Shown in pieces: positions 1-11,169 of a DNA stretch of 64,000 nt. The notes beneath the pieces were generated by a model, which had not been told where the DNA came from, made no database searches, and was given only the letters and a program-made list of their open reading frames with translations. The DNA is from Anaspis maculata (lineage: Eukaryota; Arthropoda; Insecta; Coleoptera; Scraptiidae). Location: positions 55,236,012 through 55,300,011 of the forward strand of contig OX421965.1 of assembly GCA_949128115.1 (NCBI GenBank). Direction: 5' to 3'. Every line of letters begins with the position of its first letter. Position 1 is the stretch's first letter. The translations under genes were made by a program, and so were the position numbers.

Positions 1-71
1 ATAAAGGTTACATTGGTATGTGCATTTCCCGTTGTCTAGATGGTGCAGAAATTATTTTCAAAGTTTTGCAG

Positions 72-1135
72 ATTTAGCCGAAGTTATGTCAGTTTCGCCT
101 GCTACCCCCGCTCCTGGTCCCCCAAAGAAAACGGACGATAAGTCGTTCTTTGATGTAAGTATACTTGTTGTTGAATGTTGAAAGTAAGAACCATCAAGTG
201 GACCTCGATTCTGGCTTGATTGCAATGGGGACTGGTGTCATAAATTCACGCGTGCCTCCTTTCCTATTCTGACTTAACCCAGACATGTTTCTTGTAGTTG
301 TACAATTTTCTAACTCTTCGACTTGTAATTTTGAATCAACATACTCCCAAAAAATAATCGAAATGCGTTTTCTTCACTGCGACTACTTGCTTCATGATTC
401 CGTTTTTCATAAAATGTATCCTCGTTTTCACTTTCTCTTCTGCTATTTATTACATTATCAACATTTTCAGTAAAAGTTGACCTTATAAACGGAAATTTTC
501 ATCGAAAAATGGTTTCGTCTTTTTTTATTGTGAACATATTATGAAGTTGTGTGGATACATAAATCTTCTTCACTTTTTTTATATTTGTCATATTTAAGAA
601 TATGTTACAGCTGTTTCATCCCATATCGCTTGAATGGGATGAAACAACTGTAACCTAGTCTTCAATAAAGCGAATGTAAGCAAAGCAAAGAAGCTTACAT
701 ACACCACAACCATTATTTCTCAAATTAATTCCACTTATCAACCATTAGTCGTTACTTACTTCTCTTGAAAAACTTCAACTGACCAGACACTTCCCACAGA
801 CATGCGTTTCGTTACAATTAAAAAACTTACAGTGTCAAAGTACAATCTCCCTGAACCATGTGGAAAAACACTTCACAGGTCTAGGGTTCCTCTTGTCATT
901 TGTCCATTATCAGTCGTTTCACCTAAGCTGGGTTAGGGTGGCATTACGTTTGCATTTTGCTGTCATTGAGTTTCAGAATTGAGTTACATTCGAATTCGAA
1001 ACGTTGAGCCAATGGCGTTAAATGCAACAACTTATTTTTCAGTTACGCACTAGTCGTCGCACCTACAATTTTTGCGCAGCAGACGCTGCAACAGCACAAG
1101 AATGGATCGAGAAGCTGCAAGCTTGTCTACAATAA
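72..1135 (+). CDS. Sbf: SBF1/MTMR13-type (SET-binding factor) gene, last two exons, partial
   Basis: Two exons, 72-154 and 1043-1135, join in frame across a GT-AG intron. The first opens in phase after TTTTGCAG and encodes a Pro/Ala/Lys stretch (LAEVMSVSPATPAPGPPKK) ending in SFFD. The second encodes LRTSRRTYNFCAADAATAQ, then EWIEKLQACLQ and a stop. This matches the end of the C-terminal PH domain of SBF1/SBF2 pseudophosphatases, where the last strand and helix read YNFCAxDxxxAQxWxxxIQSC. The family are DENN-domain Rab exchange factors and partners of active myotubularins in endosomal phosphoinositide control. Only about 58 residues are present; the rest lies left of the window. The name is secure at family level. 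Start and full length cannot be judged. Confidence 0.85.
604..654. repeat. Short perfect-type hairpin in the last SBF intron
   Basis: Two 21-nt arms (GTTACAGCTGTTTCATCCCA plus T, and its complement with one mismatch) surround a 9-nt loop. It may be a tiny MITE relic or a small-RNA-like fold. At 51 nt it is shorter than typical animal pre-miRNAs. Confidence 0.5.
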
Positions 1136-1197
1136 ACAAATACTCCATACCCAAAGTTAATTTATAGTCAAGAGAATCCTATTCACGATAGGTTGAC

Positions 1198-1203
1198 AAT
1201 AAA
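1198..1203 (+). terminator. Polyadenylation signal AATAAA of the SBF gene
   Basis: A canonical AATAAA lies 62 nt after the SBF stop codon in AT-rich DNA, which suggests a short 3' UTR. A second AATAAA occurs near 1904. Confidence 0.5.
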
Positions 1204-2164
1204 TATTTTCATTTAGTCATTATTATTTATATTTTTATATATAACAAAACGCAAAGTCTATGCACAAATTATATTTTGTTTTTTTTTTTCAATCTTCGCT
1301 TTATATTCTATTTTCGTCTCTGGTTCATGTCGTACTGTTCTTTTGAAAAAATTAACTATAGAAAATAATTTTACGTAACTTAACCCAGGCGCTCAAATAA
1401 TACTAATTGTAAGAAAAGATGCCGATTGAATTCCATTTCAAGAAGGTCGATCAAATTGGCAACTTTTCACTATGTAGATCTCTATGATTTCAGCATTGAT
1501 ATTTCATGTTGTGGCACAAGTCATGTTGTTGATCTTTAGTAAATAATAACAATTCCTATATATTTTATGCTCTCTGTTCAATATCACATGACCATATCAG
1601 TGTTGTTAATTTGAATTATTGTATCAAGATTTCATTGTTATAATTTACATATCATTTATTTCACATGTCCCCTGTATGTATGTGTACTACATTCCGTGTT
1701 TATTAACCTGATATTCGAGAATAATTCTTTATTTCAACACAGGAAGCCTCAGAAAACAAAACGCCTTTATTCTGGAATATCGCAAATAATAGCTTAAGTG
1801 GAGATCGCTGTTATATTTGTGATATATTATTGTTATTGTTTAGGTCCTTTACTTATGTTAACATGTCTCAAAGTATATTTCCTAGCTTGAACTGCGATGT
1901 GGAATAAACTGCCAAAGTTAATAATGTTTCGTCTTTCATTCACTTGATTAGGGTCGTATTGACAAAACGGCGAAATTTTAAGTAAATTTTGCAAGCCAAA
2001 AATGCAGGAAGTAGTCGTACATTTAGTACTGACACATCTCAGAAATGTTGCTCAAGGATAGATTTTGTGGAAGAATGAGCAGAATTTGGTCACCCTGTTA
2101 GGCGCTGGTAAGGTTTGTATACGTATGTGGTTTTCTCTTTTGTATAAAAACTATATTTTTCAGA
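1204..2164. other. Convergent intergenic spacer between SBF and TRAF6
   Basis: AT-rich, no coding signal. TTTATT at 1728-1733 would be a polyadenylation signal for the minus-strand TRAF6 gene, giving a 3' UTR of roughly 430 nt. This is tentative. Confidence 0.4.
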
Positions 2165-5100
2165 CTATACAGGGTGAGCTTGCACCTTAATCAACAAATG
2201 GTTATTATCAATGTAACCTTGTGTAAATAATTCTTCGATTAAGGCAAATTCCGTGTAACCGAATCCCTTCGGGTTCATATCCTGGCTGGGACGTTTGAAG
2301 GCTTCTAGTTCAGGACGGGTCATCATGGTTTCCTTGATGTTTCGTGCCGGGTGCGTCGGATGGACCAGGGTTATGGTGAGTCTGCCGCTAAAAGGCCAGT
2401 CCAAGGTCTGGTCGTGTTCGGTCTTCATAACGTGGATGAGTATTGCTACGAAATTGGGATCTTTGGGCGAGAGATTCAGACGGATGCATAGTCTGGAAAA
2501 ATCGCAATTAAAACGCGATTCGAGACGCTAATGTGCAGAACTATACTTATAGCCATTGGCCGACGTGTAAAACCCCGAGCTGTAGTGCATTATGCGCAGA
2601 TCATCTCTCATGGCCTTGATTTTATTTCTGAAATCGTTAAAGTGCCACAAGTACTGCCCGTTGCAGTACCGCAAGTGCATTTTCAGCATGGAGCTTCCGT
2701 GAGAAGCAAGTTGTTCCGACATGTTGGCGATTATAATGTCCTGTTCCCTTGTTTTCTGTTCTAATACTACAATTTTTTCGTATAGAGCTCTGAAACAAAC
2801 ACAAGCAATCGTTATTATCTCATAGTCAACGTTTCACTCAAATCGCTACGCCTGGAGCGTAGGATAGGACCAAGGATGGGACACGGAATTCTAATCTGTA
2901 AACGCTGTAGCTACGTTTATAATATCGCTTTTATGGTAGAAAGCAATAAGCATCTATCTTCAAAGTGAACGCTCTCAATGACCGGAGTTCTGATCAGTTG
3001 ATTTTTGATAATGACCGAGGTCTGGTCAGTTGAATTTCTCAGTAGGGCTGTTCAATGCATCGATCGGATTTACAATGTACGATACAAAATGCAAATCAAT
3101 TTGAATTTCAATTGTTGATTTATTGATTACTGTCAATCAATAGGGGAAGTATCTTGAAGAATTAATTGAAATGGATTGATATATTGAATAGCCCTAGTAT
3201 CAAGTGAATTAAGATTTCTACGTTTGTACGTACTTGATCAAATCATCCATGTTGTTCCCACAGGCTGCCGCTTGAGCCTCGTTTTTTGACGGTGGATCCC
3301 AAAAATTGGCTTGTTGAGCAAGCACAGATGAGCTGGCAGAATTTTGATTGGTCACAGTAAAACTCGTGTAAGCTTGAGAAAGCAACTATAAAAAAATGAC
3401 CAATGAGAATTTTTTCGGCACATGAAAATCTATTGAAACATTTTCAACCATAGCTTGACCCAGTTTTTCACAAAATGCTGTTTTGCTATTATTCCTGGAA
3501 ATAGGCGGGGATGGTCCACTTTCCTCCAGGTATGGGGCAACTGGACCACCTGACATCATTAGGAATAAAATTAAAATATGTAGTACTGTGACGATGAGCC
3601 CTTAGTACCTACTTCAACATCATGTTCCTTTGTAGCAGAACATTCTAATAAATAAATAAAAGAAAGGATTCCCTACAAATATGGAAAATACGCATGAATT
3701 AATTTCAAAAGTTGTAAATTGGGGTCCCAGCCACCCGTACTGACCTTACTTTGAAAAAATAGGTACCTACTCGCTATTCGTTCCAGTTCCAGATTAAAAA
3801 AAAAATGCAACAGTGCTTTTCTTTCACTCGCATTTTGAGAAAGATACTGACAAAACAAGTAGGTGAGTACTCAATTCTCAGGTGGCATACGCGTCAGAAA
3901 GTCGCCTATTTTCTCCTCCCTACTTTTTACGCCACTGGAAGTTTTTCAAAATTTCAAAACTGATTGTATTCCTGGATTGCTTTTTCAGAAGGAAGAAAAA
4001 GGTTCTCCCACTTCCGGTTCCGACCTAAAAACGCCTACAAAAACTATTTCAGTGAAGAAATTAATAATTTTGTTGAAAAAAGTAACGTTTTCTTTTAAAA
4101 TGAAGCGCAGGAAGCAATCGCAGTTTTGAAAAACGTCTACAGTGCAGCCAGCGTAAAAAGTAGAAAGAAAATGGGCGACCTCCCCAACACCTACGCCAGT
4201 AAGCCACTCAACACTTGTGATTGAACGCATCCATATCACCTATCAAAGACTTTTTTAGGGGACTCCGGGCAAAATTAGACCAAAATCAGTTGAACGGTTC
4301 AAAAGTTATATTATACTATGCTAGAAAGTCGATTCTAAAACTCAAAATTTAACTGTACTTCTACCCTGTAACTTTTTAACGGAGCATTGTAGGACACAGG
4401 ATGTCATATAGTTTTTGAATCCATTAATTTTTAATGGGTATAACCCCTACCCTTTAACTTTGTCATGATATCTCTGTTAAGCTCGCTGTTACACTTATTC
4501 TTGAAAAATGTTTTTTTTTGTTCTTCAAACAAAGTGTCGCAAACGAAGTATCGACCTTTTGCCCTGTTCCAGCCAGAAAACCAGTTTATTTAATCGCTAA
4601 CATGAACGTCGTATCACCAGCTGCGCTTGCATTTGGATTTTGATCTATTTTGACTATCATTCAAATTTCAGAAAGGAGGGCCAAAATCTGTGTAGGTATT
4701 TATGCAAGCATTCAAGTGAGTATTTCCAATTTACTGACATTTTACCATTTTGGGCCAAAGGGGAGGTCGACTTTGTCTTTGGTGCCACTGTGATAAATTG
4801 ACAAGGTCGGGCGGTTTTGCTTTCCAGACGACTCTTGTACTTGCCCTGACACTCAAACAGATTTCAAGGCGTCAGTTTTTCACAAAATATGACCCCGTTG
4901 CTGGCAAAATTTAACGCGTCTGACGTTTACTTTTACCCAGTATCTGAGGAAGTACAGGTGGCGCCCTCCCACGACTGGCGTCATGATAAAAAAAGCATTT
5001 GGAGTTGGCTTTGGTGGAAGGAGCATTCAGTCACTTATCATAGCCCTAATCTAGGTAGTTGTTCAAACTGACATCTAAATATTTTGTTCCCAAAGCCAAC

Positions 5101-5661
5101 TCCAAACAGAAATTATTCGTTTTTGCTGGGTATTTACGTTCAAATGTTTTTGTATATCACGTTCAAGGTGCCTCTGCAGCTCTGGCTCGTCCTCGAACTT
5201 CTCGCCGCATCCGACCCCCACAAAAGAACACCTCAATTTCTCGTTCTCCGGAAGCTCCGGGGGCTTGAACTCGCACACGAGCAGGTGCGTTTCGACATCC
5301 AAAGGCGAAAGCTCTTCCAAACACCCCCTGCCGATGTTCGGGCACTTTTGCTTTTGCTGCGAGATCTCGCGACGTGTAAAATTGTCCGGGAATATGTCTC
5401 TGTCCTTGTGCAGAATCATGTTATCTATTGGACAGGTGGGATTTTCACGTCTGCAATATGAAAAATGTTACAAACCGTTAAAAGTAAAGCAAGCACTCAC
5501 TCCAGCCACGATTCCATGCAGCTCCGGCAGAAACGGTGGCCGCAAGAGGTCAAAACAGGGTCCCGGAGCCATGCCAAGCAGATGGGGCATTCGAAACGAG
5601 ATTCTGGAGCGGCAAAATTATCATTTATTGAACTTTCTTGTGCCATTGCAGCGTCAGTCAT
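2165..5661 (-). CDS. Traf6: TRAF6-type E3 ubiquitin ligase, complete, 5 coding exons, 398 aa
   Basis: Exons on the minus strand are 5661-5501, 5450-5138, 3385-3234, 2789-2547 and 2492-2165; all junctions are GT-AG and keep frame. Exon 1 begins [10 protein letters not shown] and encodes a RING finger with C25, C28, C40, H42, C45, C48, C60 and D63; the final Asp ligand is typical of TRAF6. TRAF zinc fingers follow (about 70-150, for example KCPNIGRGC), then a Leu-rich coiled coil (about 205-250) and a MATH/TRAF-C domain (about 253-395) with [33 protein letters not shown] and [12 protein letters not shown]. In the family, TRAF6 joins Toll/IL-1R or TNF-type receptors to NF-kB and JNK signalling by K63 ubiquitination in the cytoplasm. 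The stop lies only a few bases from a TATACAGGGTG motif like the ends of local TIR elements. The protein is shorter than human TRAF6 (522 aa), mostly in linkers. Confidence 0.93.
3043..3196. mobile_element. Short TIR element (possible hAT-type MITE) in TRAF6 intron 3
   Basis: TAGGGCTGTTCAAT at 3043-3056 is inverted, with one mismatch, at 3183-3196. No target duplication was recognised, so superfamily is uncertain. Confidence 0.45.
3386..5137. other. Repeat-derived second intron of TRAF6
   Basis: This 1.75-kb intron has no coding signal. Around 4270-4420 it holds phrases (CGGTTCAAAAGTTA, AACTTTTTAACGGAGCATT) that recur in the 46.6-48.1 kb repeats, so at least part is an old repeat copy. Confidence 0.5.
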
Positions 5662-6213
5662 GTCTTAGGCTTTGGCACTATGGTGGTGGCTTCAACATTC
5701 TTGTTGAATGAATAATTTTCGTTTCATCAAGTGGCTTTGGCAAACTTGACAGGTGCAAACCACACCTACTCCCACCTGTCAAGGTAAAATGTGTTCTATA
5801 GGTACTTACACCGCTCAACACAATTTAGGGTACCTGCACCTGCTTCTGCTAGGTATCGGGTGACGCATCGGTGGCGTAGAAACTGGAGGATCGACCTGTT
5901 TTCGTCCCTTAACACGTTCACTGCCACGCTGGTCCCATGGGACCAGCAGCGTGAAGCTCCACCAGGCCGCGCTGGTCCCATGGGACCAGCAGGAAATTTC
6001 CATTTTTTTGAGTTCCTGGCCTTAGTACGCTACATATCGACAATGGCAGCAGTCCATCATGGCCCAGGAGGTTACAGGTGCATGGTACGCTTTTTGATTT
6101 TTTGATATATGCAAAATTTGGCCCCCAAAAAATTATTATGTTGGGCTCATTTTTTCGTAATTTTTCGAAAAACCAAGGTGTATTTCGAACTTTGACTTGT
6201 GCTAGAAGACTTA

Positions 6214-6849
6214 TAGCGTTTTCCACTGGGAGTTTTAGTGCGCACTTTTTGCACCGAGGCAGTGGAATCGTTTTCCACTGGCGAGAGTGCATCGTACCAA
6301 ATTGAAAGTGTACGTTCCACTGGAAAGATGAACTTGCATTAAATGCGCATTTTTCACACGACCTCTGGGAGCTCGTGCGTCCAGTGCAGTGCAATGCAAT
6401 ATGGCGTCAATTCGAAGTAAACAGAGTAAACTGCAGTTTAAATTAGCAGTTGATCAATTTGTTAGGGAATTTGTAGAGTCCAGCGATTGTTCGGACTCAG
6501 ACATAGAAATTATTGCACTGATGAAGAAAAACAAAAGAGTGAAACCGAAAATTCACAACTTTATTGAACATGTAGCTCATAAATTTTCGGATTTAGTTTA
6601 ATATTTTGGTTTGGTTTTATTTTTTATTGTAAGAAAATTACTTCATCTTCTAATTTAAAGCGAATTTTCGAGTGGGAAAAGGCACTTGCGCCAAATTGTC
6701 GCAAGTGCACGCTGCATCATATTCCACTGAATTTTAACGCATCGCGCACTCCGGCGCATGAGGGTGGTTCCAATGCAAAGCTCGTGGAGTGCGTGACGTC
6801 GTTGCACTTCCACGATTTGCACAAAAGTGCAAGCCAGTGGAAAACGCTA
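6214..6849. mobile_element. PIF/Harbinger-type MITE nested in the piggyBac-like element
   Basis: TAGCGTTTTCCACTGG at 6214 is inverted at 6834-6849, and a 3-bp TTA duplication flanks both sides (6211-6213 and 6850-6852), as expected for PIF/Harbinger. The motif TTCCACTGG recurs in both orientations inside both ends. A truncated reading frame lies inside (6401-6601). Confidence 0.75.
6401..6601 (+). pseudogene. Truncated N-terminal piece of a Harbinger-type transposase
   Basis: A 66-residue frame starts MASIRSKQ (an in-frame ATG also lies 12 nt upstream). It has an acidic Ser/Asp stretch (SSDCSDSDIEI), then KKNKRVKPKIHNFIEHVAHK and a stop. The basic run followed by a KPxIxNxIExV segment resembles the start of HARBI1/ALP1-like transposases; the DDE domain is absent. 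Being inside a TIR element with a TTA duplication supports this. It is probably a fossil left by internal deletion, though a small DNA-binding peptide cannot be excluded. Confidence 0.5.
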
Positions 6850-7108
6850 TTAGTTTTCAATGCACTATAACATGACATAAATGGCCTGGTAAGAAAAATC
6901 GCAAAATTTCGGTGGCAGTGAACGTGTTACCCCCTAGACCACTTATGATTTTCCAAAAGAGATGGTAGGTATCTCTGGGTAGGTATATTTAATTTGCTTT
7001 AGAAAAGTTTCCGTGGGGAAATTCCATCCATGGGAAATTCTGATGATCACACGGAATATTTTCACTAGTAGCTACTTGTTAATGCAATTTTCTTTAGTTG
7101 TAAAGTTG

Positions 7109-7374
7109 GGTAATTATTGACGACCACTACTTCTCGACTAGCATTTTCTAAGAGTTAGGCAACCACTTAAACAGCTATGTAGGACGCTTCCTTCTTGCCT
7201 GTACTTACGTCGTAGGACATTGGTGGATAAGTAATGGAAAGAAGGAACATTTTACAGTGGAAATAGTGGTTTCCCCAGGAAACTACGGTCGACGAACGTG
7301 ATGTTGTGGTGGTGTCTACCTACCGTGAAAAGTTGGTGGCTGAAGTCGAGAAGTAGTGGTCGTCAATAATTACC
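7109..7374. mobile_element. 266-bp MITE with perfect 30-bp TIRs and 8-bp duplication
   Basis: The 30-bp ends (beginning GGTAATTATTGACGACCACT) are identical in inverted orientation. The 8-bp direct repeat TAAAGTTG flanks them at 7101-7108 and 7375-7382. Eight-bp duplications fit hAT, Merlin or P-type elements; the TIR sequence does not decide. The intact ends suggest a recent insertion. Confidence 0.85.
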
Positions 7375-7570
7375 TAAAGTTGTAATAATGAATATATTAT
7401 AGATAATTTATTGAACAAATGTCGCCTTATCAAAAAAAATAATGTGCTAAACCATAGAGTGCTAAACTCAAAATTTGACTGAGCAATATCAAAAACAAGC
7501 GAATCTCTACAGCGGTACCTTTTATTGGCACCCCATCATGCGCAAGCGTGGGCAAGAAGTTGGCAAGAGG

Positions 7571-7712
7571 CGCTTCGTTGTGCCAGCAGGAGCTGCCCAG
7601 GGTAGATCACTAGACAAAGAAAGTAGATCCAGCTGGGCCGTGATTGGTTTATGTATCTACTTTCTCTATCTAGTGATCTACCGGGAGCAGCTCCTGGCGC
7701 TAAACGAAAGCG
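7571..7712. repeat. Fold-back hairpin element, about 142 bp
   Basis: Imperfect arms of about 60 nt share GGAGCTGC, GGTAGATCACTAGA and AGAAAGTAGAT in inverted orientation around a short GC-rich centre. A degraded relative sits in the last rudhira intron (15651-15740). Confidence 0.7.
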
Positions 7713-8544
7713 GCTACATTGTCATAAAGGGAAGTTTCCCCCCCTATTAACTAGCTGCCGATCCTTAAGAAATAGATTTTCCAGCAAAAACAAGTCGATT
7801 TTTATTTCGAAGGAGACATCTGAGACACGTATTGCCAAATTTTTATCTTCAACCCCTTCGCCTCCCAATGGGGTCTTATACGATTTTTTTTATTCCTTTA
7901 AACTTAAGTACAATGTGAGATTACCACAGACATAGCAACATAGTATCTCAGAAGCAACTACTTTTCTTGAAAAAAAAAAAAGTTGAAAATCGAGGCGCGA
8001 AGCAGAGCGGTTTGATTTCAACGTCTAGTGACGTAACTAGACGTTGCGTGTTGCTATGGCGACGATGCTGTCGTTGCTGCTGATACGTTGCTCTCATGTC
8101 GACCTTGTCCATGCTTTGTTTTCATTGGCGCTAACGCTGCGCGCGCTTTAAGCGAAACTTCAATTCCTTTTTTCTCGGCCGATTTTTTTTTATTTATGTT
8201 TTAGCTGCACAGTTGTTAATTTTATCTATTTAATGAAAGGTCCATACCAATAAAATCGTATTTTGTGATTCTTGTATACGACCCCATTAGGAGAATTTTT
8301 TGAAAAGGGTCAGAAGGGAGGTTAAGAAAACTTGAAATTATTTTTTACAGGAAGAGAATTTTATTACCTACCTCCAGTGTGATGTAGCACAAGGTAGATA
8401 TTGCTATATTTGAAATTTAAGTAGGGTAGGGTGGGGGCGAACCACAGAGGGCGAAGGGACTAAGATAAAAATTTGGCGATGCCGCGAGTCTTAGATGCCT
8501 GCTCCTCCAAAATAAAAATTGACCTGTTTTCGCTGGAAAATATA

Positions 8545-9219
8545 CAGGGTCCTGCAACAGTGCGTCGGGCTTTCCTAGCGCCCTTCCCTTATTACGAGAT
8601 ATAGAGACAAAGGTGTAATACACAAAATTATTGATTTGAGAAGTTCTAACCAGTGAAATTATTTTCAACTATACAGATAGTGTTCCATTTTTGCGCTACA
8701 ACAAAAACAAAGATTTTTTTGAATGAACCTTTTAAAAAAAATGACTTATGGCATTTTGAAATTTGCGAAGTTCGAAAAAAAAAATTGCACACTCAGTGTA
8801 ATTAAACCTCAAGTTTCTTGTCATGAAGTTATTCAACTTCTGTTCGACTACCGTTATGCCAAATTTCATTCCTCAATCCCAAAAAACGAGGCCTCTACGA
8901 TTTTTCAAAGTGAACCTTGAAATTACAAAAAAATTCAATTTTTAATTTTCAGTTGGTAGCACTGTCACAAATTGAAAAAACAAAAATACACTTGTAGAAG
9001 AGCTTGAAAATCTGAACAAGAAAATGAAATCAAAAGTGGGGATTTCATTCAAAAAAATCTATGTTTTTGTTATAGCGCAAAAATTGAACACCCTGTATAG
9101 TTGAAAATAGTTTCACAAGGTAGAACTTTTTAAACTAATGATTTTATGTATCACACATTTTTCTCTATTTTGCAAGGTAAGGGCGCTAGGAAAGTCTGAC
9201 GTACTGTTGCAGGACCCTG
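8545..9219. mobile_element. 675-bp mariner-type MITE, TA target
   Basis: CAGGGTCCTGCAACAG at 8545 is inverted at the right end. Homology between arms runs about 160 bp, and TA flanks both sides. The flanks together match an uninterrupted relative at about 42040-42080, which gives an empty-site comparison inside the window. No coding capacity. Confidence 0.75.
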
Positions 9220-9447
9220 TATTTTCTAAGAATCGGGAGTTGATAGGGGAAAAGCTTTCTTATAATAATAATTATTAATGAGAGAATTTTGAGAAGGGTT
9301 GAGGAGTGATCAACGCACAGATAGTGCTATTTGAAATTCTTTCTTAAGTAGGGTAGGGTGAGGGGCGGAGGGGTTGAAGATGAAAATTTGACAATGTGTG
9401 TCCTAGATGTTTGCTTCAAAAGTCAGAGAAGCACTTGTAGACCCTTA

Positions 9448-9781
9448 TTTAAGGAACTTAAAATTTTAACTGTACCGTCCATATACATTTTAAGCTGTTT
9501 TATATATTCACAAAAACAGAAATAGTTTTACTTCACTAAGATGTACAAATGATAATTATGAGTTTAGACAGAATTTTAAAATTGATATACCTCACCACCG
9601 TTTGAGCAGCTCCGCCAAGGGGCCATTTATAATGGCTATTAAAATATTTAACAAGTTACCATTACCGTATAAGAAAATTGTAAGCCATCTCTCTTTCAAA
9701 AGACATGTTAAATCAATGCTTTTAGCTCATAATTTCTATTCTATCCAAGAATACTTAGACTGTGATTCATTTATTGATTGA
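9448..9781 (+). pseudogene. 3' remnant of a non-LTR retrotransposon (LINE) reverse-transcriptase ORF
   Basis: Degraded frames read KELKILTVPSIYIL near 9450, then HHRLSSSAKGPF, IKIFNKLP, LSFKRHVKSML and FYSIQEYLD, ending in TGA. This order (LKILxxPSLYI, PRHRLS, KLYNxLP, FKxxLKxxL, YSIxEYL) is typical of the C-terminus of Jockey/CR1-like LINE ORF2. Stops and frameshifts occur between 9500 and 9590. A (TTTA)n tail at about 9848-9873 fits a LINE 3' end. No catalytic reverse-transcriptase core is present. Confidence 0.65.
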
Positions 9782-9879
9782 AATGTTTCTGTGATATTTT
9801 GTGACAATTTCTCATGCTGTGAACCGGTCTGAAGAGAAATAAACAATATTTATTTATTTATTTATTTATTTAGATGTCC

Positions 9880-10800
9880 CCCTCAGAATAAAAATAGACC
9901 TGTTTCGGCGTTCTCCTGGAAAAAAATTTGGCCGCAAGAAATTAGGGGGGGTCCTTTTCAAAAAATCATCCTGTATGTGGCAACACCTCACTCAACAGAC
10001 GAAGCTCTAGCCAACATTGAGTATGCAAAAAATAGTGTAGGTAACGCGATTTCTTTTCAGATTCCTGTTCGGAAGCCAATTATATGTAGTTCTAAGTGAT
10101 CGCCAATATCCCTGATGTTTCTTTATTGCTTTCATGTAGCTGAAAACATTGGCAAACAATCTATTTTAGTTTTGAATTTTTTTTTAAAGATTGCTACTGT
10201 GAGATTGTAAACCATCCCATACATTGTCCAAACAATCTCGCATGTTTTTTTTTGTCAATTACCTACCTACATCATGATCCAGCTCTATTCTGGAGTGACT
10301 TTCAAGTTCCAATTATTATTCAAATATGTTTATGCAAGTGTGTATGTCATTTTTTGTTGTTCAAACATACTTTTAGTCCAAATGAACCCAATTTGACATA
10401 ACATTCTGGACACTTGACTTTATCAAGTAGGTACCAGTTTTGAAAAATACATAAACTTCTTTTCTCATAAAAAGAAGTTCTTTTGGTTGTTCATGAACAT
10501 CTTATGTAGCTATGGAAAAGCGCCAAAGTCTTCTATCAAGATTAAGTAATTCAAATATGAGCCAGAATTTTTTTCTGAAAATTGTCCAAACCATCCCCGC
10601 TCTCCCCTACTACAAAATGCGGGAAGTAAGTAAGAAATAGGTACTCACCTATAGAAAATTACGCCTAAATCGATTGCGTGTCGATTTAAGCACTGGTTTT
10701 GAAATACAGAAACTTCAATGAGATTTTCAATTATTATGTTTATTATCATTATTATTCTTCAAATGACAATGCATTTCATATCACTAAGGAGTCGTATAAA
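9880..10800. other. Intergenic spacer
   Basis: No gene seen. The start (AAAATAGACCTGTTT) is another copy of the repeat around 8510 and 42040. A short hairpin, TAAATCGATTGCGTGTCGATTTA, lies near 10668-10690. Confidence 0.5.
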
Positions 10801-10802
10801 TA

Positions 10803-11163
10803 CAGGTATCACAGGATTCGCAATCCAGAGTCAAAGACAGTTTAGAGAAATGCTTCAAATGTCTCAGAAAAATGTGAAAAAGTCATTTCAGTGTGTGTGT
10901 GCAACATTTTTATTTGCTATACAAAACGAATAAAAAATTCCGGAAATAAAGTTTTCATAAAAACCGCCCGCAAAAGAATTCTACGGAAACGAATCATTCT
11001 CGTGTCCGTCGCACTGGGGACGTTAGGAACATTTTGCAACTGTTTAGCCCACCCTTCACATGTCTCCAAAAATAAAAATTCATGTTTTACATTTTTCTGA
11101 CACATTTGAAGCATTTCCCCCAACTGCCTTTGACTCTATAAACCGCGAGTTCTAGGACACCTG
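10803..11163. mobile_element. 361-bp TIR element, TA target
   Basis: The left arm starts CAGGTATC and the right arm, inverted, CAGGTGTCC. Both contain GAAATGCTTCAAATGT followed by CAGAAAAATGT in inverted orientation. TA flanks both ends. It belongs to the ATACAGGTG/ACAGGGTG group common here. Confidence 0.65.
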
Positions 11164-11169
11164 TATAAG

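Larger units (their letters stand above)
5913..6926. mobile_element. Non-autonomous piggyBac-like element with TTAA target, carrying a nested Harbinger-type element
   Basis: CACGTTCACTGCCAC at 5913-5927 is inverted at the right end (to 6926). The left flank is TTAA (5909-5912) and the right flank TTAC (6927-6930), a piggyBac-style duplication with one change. Just inside the left end are two perfect copies of the 20-bp palindrome GCTGGTCCCATGGGACCAGC (5928-5947 and 5971-5990). Without the nested insert the element would be about 375 bp. It has no transposase of its own. Confidence 0.7.
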
